Shown here: positions 22,110 to 34,222 of the stretch, piece by piece
Numbering within the stretch: the first letter of the stretch is position 1
Layout: every line of letters begins with the position of its first letter
NCBI RefSeq assembly: GCF_001039355.2
Contig: NW_019776035.1
Span: 335,805-395,804 of the forward strand
Source of the DNA: Lingula anatina
Lineage: Eukaryota > Brachiopoda > Lingulata > Lingulida > Lingulidae
Length of the DNA: 60,000 nt
Direction: 5' to 3'
Program-made: the position numbers and the translations under genes
The notes under the pieces: generated by a model
The model's input: only the letters and a program-made list of their open reading frames with translations
Told to the model about the DNA's origin: nothing
The model's database searches: none

Positions 22110-25100
22110 TACATGGTATTACGCAAACGACTGACGTGACATTTAAAATTGATGATATGCCAATAAAATGGAATAGAGTACGAGTAAGTTCTTTAAATGT
22201 TTAGATAACCCAGCCTAGTCAGTCAGGGGCATAAGCAGAACATGTCGGGGAGTGTTCCTTTCAAATTCCTAAATCTATAAGCTCCCACAGACTTTTTACC
22301 CACAGACTATTTATATTCCTATTAAAGAATGTACCGTCGGTCCCAATTATCTAGCGTAGGGTAGAGGTGATGGGGTAGTGATTATATCTGTGTGCAATTG
22401 AGGTGGAATGACGGGGTTATATAAGCATAACGAAGAAAAAAGGAATGAGAAAAAAATTACGTCCGACCGACCCCGAGACGGAATACAGCATTTGGTCTAT
22501 GTTTGTCGGTAGAGGTGAAGTATGGTTGTCTCTTCAGATTTATGATTACATTTACAAAGAATGTACATCACGGAAAATGTATATAACCTCTGCTGAAAAG
22601 TCTGAAAAGTTACTGCCCCTGTAGAATACTTCCTCTGCTCGTCAAATCGTGGAAAACATTAGTTAATCGTAGTGCTACCTGCCTGCTGGCTGCGGTTCTC
22701 CACGTGGACGAAGTTAATTTTTCGAGCATGAGTTTAACCTTTAGCAACCTTCTTAAATAAATGTCATGCGTGCTAAACCAAGTTTGTAAAAATTATGCGT
22801 TACTTGCTTGTGTTCTGCTAAAAAAGTAACTTCGACAAGGTGGGCACGCTTTCAAAACAGCCCTTTCAATGTTAACTAGTACTCCAAGTAGCAAATCGCT
22901 TGGACATTGAGAACCTTGCGCAGGTGGTTATAGATGCAGTAGACGCTCAATAAGGACAGAACAAATTTGTTACCCGTCACTTAGGATGTGCCCTGTGGGC
23001 GAAACAATTCTGTTTGAGTGTAACGAATTTTGAAAAGGAATAACGCTTTTGATTTGAATTTGCTACGTTAAATTGGGTTGCTTAAAAAAAGATAACACTC
23101 ACGCTGGCTTTTGGTGGCAAGGGATCAGCCGATGATGGTTCTATATTTTATTCAAAACACATTGGGGAACGAGTTTTGAATGAGAGAGAAATATAAAGAT
23201 GAACGAAGCTTGTTGGAGATACTAAATCAATTTGCCATATCCATCTTAAACAGAAAAGACAAAACGAAGTAAATTTGTTAAAAGCCCCCAGTTTAAGGCA
23301 ATTCTGAAACGCCGACTTGCCATCTGGTCCCTGTCAGTAGTCATTTGTTGTCTCATTTATGAAGCCGTGGTTGTCTCAGCACACATACTTTCACACCCTG
23401 AATGTCACTGCATACAGGTGTAGTAAAAAGGGTACAGCTACCTTGCCCATGTGAGCAAAGGGTTTCAGGAACATAATACATACTGCCGACGATGCAATTT
23501 TGCAAAGTATGAAAATTTAATAAACTTGAATATCAGACTGTCCCTCGAAGGATAAAGTCCAGCTGGGCCCAGCGCACGCCTGATCACAGTTCGTTGAATC
23601 CCCATACGAATACACATTAGCCATATAAGGCTATCTGTGTAAACAAACACTCCGGGAGTCAATCAAAACGCGCCAGTCAGAAAGTTGCTTTTTTCCACTT
23701 CTTCAAGCGTATGATGCCTTCACAGGTAGGGAAACAATCTCGCTAACGAGAACGCGGTGTTCAGTTAATGAAAATAGACCTTTGATTAAGGGGTTGCAAA
23801 CTTTTACACATTAACAGATGTACATCATATGTTCTTCATATACCATTTCCTTGATTTAGAAAGCAGGATACGAAAAGATTGCCGGAGACGGGCTACGCGT
23901 CTCGTAACCATTTACGTCCGTTCTATAGCACATTATTCACTGGGATCATTTTTCTTAATCTGGGGTGACCGGTTGGTGCGTTCATTGATCTCGTGCCGAT
24001 TCCTGGTGTTTGAGGCATGTTAAGCTCTTCCTTTAAATCACTTTGGCCACCGGCGCTTTGCCTCTCTCAGATGAGATATTATTTTGTGCACTAGTTTTGG
24101 GGGTTCTTTATTAAAGACGGGGCCATTTATTCACATCTAGACACATTCTTCATTTACTGTGAAGTTCACATTCCATGATTTAAGTATGTGACTTTTTGCC
24201 AGAGTAGACGTCAGTTGAATACGTTTGCTGTCAATTTCAAATATTGGAAATTCAGGCCTCTCTGTTCCGCTATAAGACTCTTTGCCTCATGAGAAAGATA
24301 TACAAGAGAGTTTGTTTTGATGGTACATCATTAAAACATGGTCGTTACAACTCTACGTTACTTACTGATGATGACGGGTATTGGTGCCTTTTAATTCTTT
24401 TTGCAAAATATTTATCTAAATGTACAAAATGTACTTATCTGACTGTTGGAAATAAAGTTATTTTAAAACATATGTATAATACGTTCAGAGTCGTCCAACG
24501 GCCGTTTTCTTATTTCATTTAGTTGCGGACTTGGTTGCAATCCTATATTTAAAAATCGTTACAGCACAATGCCCCTAATTTGCGCTGCATTGAACGCATT
24601 GGTTTGAAATTGTTACACGATGGTAAATCGATTAACTTAATTAACAGTATGTACATTCACGCCGTTGGTTCGTTGGGCTTTAGGCATTTTAAGATTTAAA
24701 GGTTATTAGGTAGTCTTTTTTATCTCCAGCACCGCTGCGCCGTTGAGAAATCGGATAAAGGGGAGTAACCATGTGAATCTCCAGAGTTTCTGTAATATAA
24801 CCAAAGTAGGCATCAAAACAAACCAATTTTTCAGAAGGCAATACGTTGTTCAGCAAAATTTAAAACTACTAAAAAAGAGTTAAAAGCTTTTACAGAAAAA
24901 AAAACATCATTCTTAATTTTTTGCAATGGAGCCGTTTGATGTGTAGATAAAATATTTGACCTTAAAGTCGCTGCTGCATTGTCGAATCCCTCATGACCAT
25001 ACCATATACAGGCTTTCTTCGTTTCTTTCCGCTTTACATACAAATTGCCCACTTGATCTCAGTGTTCTGGTTCTGATGGGACTAGCTAGTTCTTTAATGC

Positions 25101-25580
25101 TGGTAAGATTATATGGACAGTCACCTTTTAAATATCAAAAGCATTTGGTAAACTATCGTTTTGGGATGCAGGAAGCCAATGTAGGTTACGGGAAACTGGT
25201 GCAATATGACCAGACTTTGGCTTTGGGGTTTGGCTGAATTTTGAATGAATAATTGAAATTCTTTCCTTTTGATAGTTAGGCATTTCAAACAAATGTCAGT
25301 AATCGAATCTAGATGTTATGAAAGGCATGGCTCAGTTTATTGGTTTTCTCACAGTTTATAAGGTGAACATTTTTAGATGTCCGTTGGGAATTACATATTA
25401 TGATTTGAACGTTTGACCTATAAAAAGAAAAGATATCATATAGCACATAGGTGTTTATTTGACATGCGTTTTCACACATTTATGTTCACGGCTAATGACA
25501 ACATGAAGGTGTTTGTAACATAAGTATTCCTAGAAGATCTGGAAATTAAAAAAATCGATGTGAATCTTTTATATCTAATC
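22110..25580. other. Intergenic stretch without supported genes
   Basis: Only short unsupported frames are present. The frame at 24244-24522 is discussed as a possible transposon relic but is not called as a gene. Confidence 0.5.
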
Positions 25581-25581
25581 C

Positions 25582-25624
<43 letters not shown>

Positions 25625-25626
25625 AT
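25582..25626. repeat. (AAAT)n microsatellite
   Basis: About 11 AAAT/TAAA tetramers. Confidence 0.95.
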
Positions 25627-26796
25627 TAAAAAGGGAAAAGGAAATAACATAAATTAAAAGAAGCAAAAATGACGCCGTGTGAATGAATGAAATACAATGA
25701 CAGTGTAGTATAAAAATGAACTTCTCTGAAATTAGAAAAGCCTCGGCATAACGTTTTGAACTTCCCTTTTCTAACCGATCTCTCCATGAATTAAACTCTC
25801 AGACTTAACGAAGTAAGAATCCAAACAGACAAAATGACCTGTCGTCAGTTTATTCGTCAAGCACTTGGACTTACTTGAGGACCTAGATGTACATGTACAA
25901 CCCGTTTGTATACAGTCAACGCTATTGACATGAAAACTGTAGGTTATTAGGGCGTACATTTCGTAGAGATACGGAAGGAAGCAGAATGCTTCGTGGGCGT
26001 AAATGTTAATTTTAAATATTCATCTTCGCTGGTAGGTTTAGCTTATTTTGCCGTTTCATCTTGTCACTGATACTTTACAAAAGTGATGCAAAGTAGTAAT
26101 GCCTATTAACGGAGTTACATAAAAATAGTGAAAAAAATAATCATAATAATTATAGTGATATGAAACTTATTAAACATTTTACCTGGCGGTAGCTTCTCCG
26201 CTTCTGTCGGCCTCGATAAAAATTTCATGTAATATCATAATCAGGCATGTTTGTGTAACATTCTGTTTAAGCTATACATTTTTCATGTCGGACTCGACAG
26301 CTGTGCATAATTCAAAACGCTATCAAGTTCTTTTGCACCTTAAACTCATAATTATTTTTGATTTTTTCTATTGAAAATTCTTAACTGTAAGCAAGTATTC
26401 AAAGTTGTTATTTACAAAGAAAAGGAAAGGGCAAGGGCAAAATGAGAGAGGGCGTTTTAAATGAACTGGGGACAGCATGCAAGTAAGACCTCTAAGTCGC
26501 ACTTCTAGTTGAGTTAGGTCGGCCATACTTGGCGCGGCCCTTGTCTGTAGGTCGTCTGCGTATAATTAACTCGCTGCAGGAAATGATGCTGGGGGATGGC
26601 AAAAGGAACGACATCTTAAGGTGGACGGTCTTCTTAAAGTATTGGTTGGCCTACCAAGTAAGGTATGCCAAATGTGATTTAAAACACGGCGAAGATTTCA
26701 GAAAGATTGAACGTTTGCCACTCAAATCCTTCAAATATCAAACGAAATAAGTTAAGGGCCGCTATCATTTTTATTATTTCTGAATACCGCTAGTCT

Positions 26797-26799
<3 letters not shown>

Positions 26800-26843
<44 letters not shown>
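26800..26843. repeat. (GA)n microsatellite
   Basis: Uninterrupted GA dinucleotides followed by an A/G-rich tract to about 26870. Confidence 0.95.
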
Positions 26844-26851
<8 letters not shown>

Positions 26852-27099
26852 GAAAAAAGAAAGAAAAAGGACACACAAATATAACCTTTGCAGTTCCTCA
26901 TGGAGAGTGCTACTGCTATCTTAACGGTAGATATACCAAGAGTTCGGGAAAACTGAAGCGTTCTCGGTCACTTCTCTTACGGTGACAGCACGTTTATTTT
27001 ATCGTAGTGCAACGACCTCATGGCTATCAAAAACATTTTCAAAAATAATTGCGTGGTGTAATTGCATTAAGACCCAAATCTGTCAAGGTTTATTTCTAT

Positions 27100-27202
27100 G
27101 GGCTCAGTCCCAGTGAAACTATCGTTCTACGTGGATTGTTCTATGTAGATCGATCCAACTCCGTAGGTGCAGTATAACTATGGCATCATTGGGAATGATC
27201 CC
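27100..27202. mobile_element. Short MITE B (TIR remnant)
   Basis: The left end GGGCTCAGTCCCAGTGAAAC and the complement of the right end, GGGATCATTCCCAATGATGC, form terminal inverted repeats. A GTAGATCGATCCAACTCCG block is shared with the 49.9- and 59.4-kb elements. It is only 103 bp, so internally deleted relative to the larger copies. The target duplication is not clear. Confidence 0.6.
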
Positions 27203-30200
27203 TTCCTCTGTGAGTGATCTGAGGGCGACCTATGACCCGTAACGTCGTGTTTATCCGTTGTAACTGTCTCATAACGAGCGGATTGCGTGACAAGAACACT
27301 TAAAAACGCGAGACGATTGCAGGTGCATAATGCATCAACACACCTGATATAAACGTGCCGCCACTGTGCCAGTTCCTAGCCGGACTATACTGCAGTCACC
27401 CTTCCTTATAACCTGTCGTGCGTGTGTAGCACATCTGTTGACATTAATGGCACAATTAAGGAGACGTAACATAATTTCCCTGTAACAGACCTGTAATTAT
27501 ACACCTCAAGAAGCAACAGGTGCACGCGTTTCATCTGTCTACAGTGATTTGTCAATTATCAACACTCAGTCTGTTTACTTGTTTCATGGAGTTTAACCTT
27601 TGGTCACCTCTGTGTGATGGTCTGAAATCATTTGTGAGATATCGTTCATCGTGAATCACGACCAAACTGTGGTTCTTGCGACCATTTTTATTTTTTTTCC
27701 TCTCTAATAAGGACAAAACAATCACCACCAGAACGTTCTCTGTATGGCTTAGCTGAACATGTCATTCAAAACCCGGAGACTTCTTCAAGCGTGATCAAGA
27801 GCTTAAAGCTCTTATTTTATGAATATTGACTTTTTTGACTAAGTGAAAAAAAAAACAGGCTATAAGACACTTCAGAGGCCCTGTAAATACCCATTTACAA
27901 TGCAAAAGAAAGCAATTTGATTTGAGGCTGTTAGTCTTAAATGATGTATTCTGTCATAATTTGCACGCGCAACAAATTATACGGAATTTAAACAATTCAC
28001 CTCTTTTCACAGCATCAAGGCAATGTAACGCTTATACCTTTTTCGAAAGTAAGAAAACAGTGTCGAGTCGGTTTTAAAAATCATAATGTAATACCGATAT
28101 ACTATTCTGTCTCATGGCAGTTACAGAAAAATCTAAAATGAGAGAACATATCTGACATTTCGACATTTTTTAAGCATTTATAAATTAAATTGCTACTGAG
28201 ATATAATGTCTTATTAATCTGTTCTGAAAATTCACATTGGGAATCAACAGATAAACGGAACTTTGGCACGTACAAAGGATATCAATTGTTCATTTTCTTG
28301 GAATGATTTCATTATTTTGATGAAAAATTTATAAGATATGATTTGGTTTAATAGAAATACACCGCTATGACACACGAGAAGCAGTCAATTCTATATTAGC
28401 AATGCTGTGACATTCGTCTCAACACGTTTATTTATTTAAAGCAAAAACAAATTGTAATTACAATACAGGCGTGTTATTGTTATCTGAGTCTAGCATTTTT
28501 CCTCCTCAGTGCCATAAGCTGAAGAGTTGTATTTCAATCAATTCTTTTCAATTTTTGAAAAATAAAAATCCAGTTTCCTGCCTTCCTCATTCGTGAGTTA
28601 CGTTTCCTGCTTCTATTCACTAATTGCAATTTGATAGGACTTTTAATTTTAGATAGAACGTAATATCAGCATGTTTTTATTAGTTATTACAGAAGGTGAG
28701 CCCAATGAGGATATCAGTGTTATTAATAGGACTGGTTGCGCAATGTAAGGCACCCAATTTGAAATTTACATCATTCATTACTCTCGGAAATAACTAAAAA
28801 ATCAGAACACTATTCTATAAAAGCTTGTTTAAAAATTTTTCACTGGAATTCACTACTTTGCAGGATTTAGTCTTCTTTGAATTTCAGTCATTTTCTCCAT
28901 ATAAGCAGCTAACACATGCACAATGTGCTGTAGATAAAGTATAAAGTTTTCCCTTTTTCAAGTGAAAATTTTCTTTAAATGGTAATCCCATCAAGTGTGT
29001 GTAAATTTGAAAAAACAAAAACAAAAACAATTGATATTGCCATCATGCCTTTTGGACCACGTCCAACGACTACTGACATTGCCTCCAAAGACAGACTCTA
29101 ACAGCGCCTTTTTTACTTTTATATGGGAGGAAAAAATGAATTTACCCAGAACTTTCACCAATTTCCCGTCATTACCAGGTTAGTAAGATTTTTTTCAATA
29201 ATACAACTCAGGATGAGGCACGCTTTCAGTTTAAAAAATCAAAGTATGACAAAAACCATTGCCCTCGTTTTTTAAGATTCGGAATCTTTATCTTCGACTA
29301 TACCAAGTGGGACTGCTTTCCACAAATGATGCTTTACTGCTCATACAGGACATTTTTCCTCATGCAGGCTAAATAAGATTGGTAGTGACAGAGGGTACTA
29401 AGCAAATCTAAAGATACAAATAGATGTGAAGATCAAGCTGGGCAGTCGGTAATCTTTTGTACACCAGACGTCAGGTTTTTATTTCATTTGTAAAATCATT
29501 TTATCCTAGTCCAAGTCTGACATGTTACGTTACATAAGCTGTCTGTATGTTATATAAGCTGTAAGTTACTGGTGAATGTTTGAATGTTGAACAGCAAAGT
29601 GATCGTTCTGATTCATCAAGTGATATTAAACTAAGATAATGAAAACTTATCAAGACATTCAGCGTCGGTTACAACTCAAAATTAGTTCACCTGAAGAAAG
29701 CCTCGTGATATGTCGAGACGACGTGATCTCTTGTTTCAACGTTAGATCCTGTATTAGAATAAATTGACATCAACATTTAATACCCGTTGACGTCACTACA
29801 CGTTTCCTTTTTAATAAATGAAACTAATCTAATGCTGAAATCTGGTTGCGTTTCCTTTCACATGTAAAATCAAACATGACATCCCCCAGATCGCGTGTTG
29901 TAATAAGTTTTATTCAAAACCGCGTAAAATAAAGAAGCGGCAATGCAGTCGTTGTTGTTTTCTACCTGTGAGGTACCAGGCAATATATAGCCTAGTTGAA
30001 CAACACGTTTAATGCCGTATTTAGCCATCAAATGAAATAACATGAAACAAAGAGGTAATTTATAAAAACAATTTTATGAAAATCGTGTAGTTGGTAAGCT
30101 CCAATAACAATGTTTAACGTACACTTACATTTTCTGTGCGTACACCGTAAGTTTGTCCAACTCTTTTGTATAACGATTATACCTTAGATAAACAATATTT

Positions 30201-30546
30201 ACCACGACAGAGTTAAACTTTCACAAGGTGTTTTGACTTGGATTCTCTCTTGTTTATAAATAATGAGTATACGCGACTTTAAACCTCTTCTCTGTTGTTC
30301 CACTCGCCGGAAGTCACCAGGTCAGAATATAAACTTAAACATAAAACGCACATCATTTTAATTAGAGAAATTAATGAAAAAAATGACATAACAACATATT
30401 TACTGTATTCTGTCTGTTAATAGACAGGCGACTGAAGGCGTGTTTTAAGTAATGAAAACAATTGATACAGCCCAATAGCGGCTGGTTCGACTGGTGATTG
30501 GTCGTAAATCAATTTTCTAGTATTATTAATATTGCTATGCATCCTA
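27203..30546. other. Intergenic stretch without supported genes
   Basis: AT-rich sequence with no long frames, RNA genes or clear repeats. Confidence 0.5.
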
Positions 30547-30702
30547 GGCCCCATTCAGAATAACCAGTACGAGGGCCAAACATGGCCCACTTGAATACTT
30601 CCCTATGGGATATCTATTCAGTGTCTATTAGCGGATAAGAATGCAATCTTTTTAGTGGGTCGCCATATTTGACCCTCGGACTAGTTAGTACCCTATTCGG
30701 CC
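30547..30702. mobile_element. MITE C with CTA target duplication
   Basis: The left end GGCCCCATTCAGAATAACC and the complement of the right end GGCCGAATAGGGTACTAAC are terminal inverted repeats. Arms continue inward (left CAAACATGG, right CCATATTTG). CTA directly flanks both ends (30544-30546 and 30703-30705). The 3-bp TNA target and GG-initial TIRs fit PIF/Harbinger (Tourist-like) MITEs. The interior ATTCAGTGTCTATTAG block is shared in reverse orientation with the element at 37.56 kb. Confidence 0.75.
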
Positions 30703-31038
30703 CTATACTCTCTGGGTACCAATGCAATATATACACAATACAAAAGGTGTAAATCACAATAAGAATATATCAATGTATACAAAGTTATGTATATGATTTA
30801 AAATGTGCTCTGACGTATATGTATATAACATCTCGAGCCAGTTTGTTATATGGCTGATGTCCTTAATTTCAGTTTCAGTTTCGTTTTCCAAGTGACCACA
30901 CATGTTCACGGCCTTTGGTCACCATTAGGGACTTTCCGGCGTCCTCTGCCAGTTACAATATCACTTCAAGCTATATCACATTTAATCTGAAACTCTAATC
31001 TTTAATTTCCTCTTCGACATGTTATGCATTGGACACAT

Positions 31039-32259
31039 TCATACACGACTTCCCTCACACGAATCATTGGGAAACTTCAAGTTGACGCTCCGGTAGCTTC
31101 GGAAAGAGCCTCCGCCGCGGGGGATGCTTACCTCTCCCGGTTCATAATTAAACCTAAAGAACGGCAAATAGTTCTTCACAAATTTCAAAACCATGTGCTT
31201 CATTGTCCGTCGGAACGATCTGTTGATGATGCAGTAGAGGATGAAGTTGATTGAGAAGTTGACTGACTGCATAAAGTTTGTGATGACTTCTACGGACATG
31301 TAGGCATGGCTGAATTGTAGCGTACTGTCCAGCAGGACTACCTGTTTGATGAGTTCGGAGGGCGCCACGAGAGTGAGAAACAAAATCACAATGATGATCA
31401 ACGTGAGGGTTATCTTGTTGTTCGATTCCTTCACGTGTTTTCCGTCTTTATAGCCACCGTACTGCCTTCTGAGGACGGTGGATTTCCTAATCCCCCGCAC
31501 GAGACACACGTTCGCGTACACCAGTATAACAAGCGGCAGCAAGTTGCCAAAGATTGCCCAAACACCTCTGTATGCTTGGTCGAATGTGTCGGAAAAAATT
31601 ATTTGTTGGTCCAGTCTAAAGTATGTAACATTACCCGGGCATTCTACAGTCTGTATAGTGTACCTCCAAAACACTGGAATGTTAAAAAGGACAGAGAAAA
31701 GATAAATAAGACCGATCGTGAGGCGGGTCCCTTTCATGCTGAGCATATATCTCGATTTTAAAGGGTGGCAAATGGCCACGTATCTTTCCACTGCGAAAAC
31801 GACGGTCACCCAAGTGCTCGTCATGATGAATATGTTGATGACCGCGGCACAGTTTTGAGTGTAGTACAACAGGAATCCCTTCTTTTCGAAGACCATCTCC
31901 AGTGGAACGAAAGTGGTCATGAAGGCAGAGATACAGAAGAGCAAGTCGGAGCTGGCGAGAGCGATGAGGTAAATGCTCGCAGCCTGCTCCATTTTCATTA
32001 GAGACGTTTGCAAGCGTTTCTGATTGAGCACCGCCAAATTTAAGACGTTTCCCAAGAAACCAAACACGCAGATCATCGGCAATCCAAAATGGTAGAAGAT
32101 GTGGTATATCTGCTCGTACACTCGCACCTCCAGTGTTTTGTTCTGGTCTATACTGTCCGACATGTTCGATATGTTCCCGCATGGCATTTTGAATAGCGGA
32201 GTTCTAACAGACGTCGCCAAATACCATCCATCCGAGTGGACGGACCATTTTTCTAACAA
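31039..32259 (-). CDS. Class A GPCR, FMRFamide/GPR139-type peptide-receptor-like (intronless)
   Basis: 406 residues in one exon. Seven hydrophobic segments lie near 52-76 (GNVLNL, N71), 94-116 (ASSD, D105), 133-160, 178-197, 230-254, 283-305 and 322-345. TM3 ends in ERY (158-160), a variant of DRY. C137 and C207 can form the TM3-ECL2 disulfide. TM6 lacks CWxP and reads LTLVAPSEL. TM7 has NFILY (338-342) in place of NPxxY, followed by NRSFRR. N-glycosylation sites are at N29, N32, N40 and N210. This pattern resembles invertebrate FMRFamide-receptor-like and GPR139-like orphan receptors, often intronless and expanded in lophotrochozoans. The ligand is unknown. Met25 (32187) is an alternative start. 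ATTAAA-type poly(A) hexamers lie just downstream (31001-31006 and 30981-30986). No neighbouring gene lies within about 14 kb. Confidence 0.9.
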   Translation of the reverse strand: MLEKWSVHSDGWYLATSVRTPLFKMPCGNISNMSDSIDQNKTLEVRVYEQIYHIFYHFGLPMICVFGFLGNVLNLAVLNQKRLQTSLMKMEQAASIYLIALASSDLLFCISAFMTTFVPLEMVFEKKGFLLYYTQNCAAVINIFIMTSTWVTVVFAVERYVAICHPLKSRYMLSMKGTRLTIGLIYLFSVLFNIPVFWRYTIQTVECPGNVTYFRLDQQIIFSDTFDQAYRGVWAIFGNLLPLVILVYANVCLVRGIRKSTVLRRQYGGYKDGKHVKESNNKITLTLIIIVILFLTLVAPSELIKQVVLLDSTLQFSHAYMSVEVITNFMQSVNFSINFILYCIINRSFRRTMKHMVLKFVKNYLPFFRFNYEPGEVSIPRGGGSFRSYRSVNLKFPNDSCEGSRV

Positions 32260-33960
32260 AGTTGAAGTAAATTCACGCCAACCTTACGTTTGCTTTACAA
32301 AAAAGCCCTTATTAACGTTTTGGTATGCAGGTTTCAAAAACCAGTTCGACCAAGGGATAAAACACAACGCAGAAGTGTCCACTTCCTCATATCTAGTGAG
32401 TCCCAGAATCACGCCTAAGGTCTAGTGGAATTTAAACCTGCGCAAAAGCTAGTGTCAAATGATTCTCCCCTTTTAATCCGACCATTTCTTTGGATCTCTC
32501 CCAACTGAGGATATTCAATCCCACATATTCGCCTGTTATGACACACCGTTGTCAGGAAGAGGATTGGATGATTCCTGTGTTTAATGAGCAATTTTCATGT
32601 CAAACGTATCATTTGCGACAACGTATACTGCAGGTAGTGAAGGATACACCTAGCATTAATATGCTCGTGTTCCTAAATTAATCAAGTCGATGAATTATTT
32701 TTTGTGGTTAAAAATATTCTAAAATTCCAGACAATCGTGCTAATCTTTTGCAATCCTATCCTTCTTTTAGCAGAAGAATATCATTTTCTTTTCTTTTCCT
32801 TCGAGGGGTGGATGACAGCCGACTTCAATGTGTTGTCTTAGCTTTTTGTCCTTGGCAATCGTTCGAAAAGTAACATCAGATTTCGCTGAAAGACAAAAGA
32901 TACAGATTTGCCATTATTTCATTGCGTCACACCACTTACAGCGTGAGAATTGTCACTGCGACAGTAAAAAAGTAAAAAAAAAATAAATAAAGGCACATTT
33001 AAAGACTTAACAAAGAATTGATTTTATGATAAAGCGAGTCAACATAGTTTTAATCGATCTTTTATACATTTCCTTTTTTAACCAACAAAGTTTTTTAAAA
33101 TTAAACAAGAAATTGCCCAATAAAACATTGTTTTAGTGTTTCCTAGCACGATTAAATAAGAAACAATACAAGGATCAAAACTTCACTAAACACAGTAGAT
33201 TTTTTTCATTTCATTTATTTTTTTTTAATTAAGTCAACCTGCAATCGAATGGAAATTCTTGTAAATAACATATAATGTACATTTCCTGCCTCCTTCTTAA
33301 GTTGCATTTTTCTTATTATTTCAAAGAAATTTGTAATTGATTGTAATGATTTCTAAGAAATAGGTAACGTGAGAGGATTTTTTCCCTTTCACTGACACCT
33401 TAACCAGGACGAAACTCCATTAAGACAAACCCTTTAGATTAAAACATAACATGGGATTTAAACATAGCATATGGTACTTTTTTTCCCTGAAATTTGATTT
33501 TAATTGAAAAGGGATAATCGCAGCGGTAGGCAGTGTAATGTATGACGTCAGAGCTAGATCCACGAAGTAAAGAATAACATGCAAAGTAGCTCGTCGCCTT
33601 GCTTTGAAAATGCACTACGCACAGAATTGGGACCAGTATAATTTCAATGCGATTCTTTCTTATTGAGACACATTGGGATTTGCCTTTTATTTCAGCCGAG
33701 GAGACAGCAGAATCAATAAGCCATGATACGTGCCTGGATGGTTTGTTTGCAAAATGTCTTTTGAAAATATGCGGTGCTGTTTTTTATATATTTGTTTTTA
33801 AACAGAGGGCGGTCTCCCCAAGCTTCACGTGGAGCAAGTATTATGGTATTGTGGTACAGCTTATCAGGCGGGACTGGCATAATGGATACACCTGAAAAGC
33901 ATATATATAGTTAGGGTCTATTTTTAAAAAAGTCTGCAAAATATTTGTGTCTTAGACCTT

Positions 33961-33995
33961 ACACACACACAAACACACACACACACACACACACA
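33961..33995. repeat. (CA)n microsatellite
   Basis: About 35 nt of CA repeats with one interruption. Confidence 0.95.
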
Positions 33996-34210
33996 TTAAA
34001 AGTCTGCTCCGTCGTTTTTGGCTCTTTTGACCGAGGCCCTCAGAGCACAAGTACATTTATTGTAAGCCAATCTGTTTTAGAAGATGTCAGACCAACATCA
34101 CAAAATAATCGTTCTGTAGTAGGCTATCTGATTTAAGCAGTCTCAGCTTAGACCGAGATATTTTGAGTGAAACAGGCATCGGAGGCACAGCAATAGGCTG
34201 GTAAGGGTAG

Positions 34211-34222
34211 TGACGTCACGTG
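34211..34222. promoter_or_regulatory. Composite CRE plus E-box motif
   Basis: TGACGTCACGTG joins a perfect palindromic CRE (TGACGTCA) to an overlapping CACGTG E-box. It lies in a locally GC-richer stretch (about 34180-34500) about 1.9 kb upstream of the GPCR start. A regulatory role is inferred from motif quality only. Confidence 0.35.

Noticed and set aside
31682-32182. 166-codon minus-strand frame inside the GPCR
   Set aside because: It is an out-of-frame shadow of the receptor coding sequence with no membrane segments.
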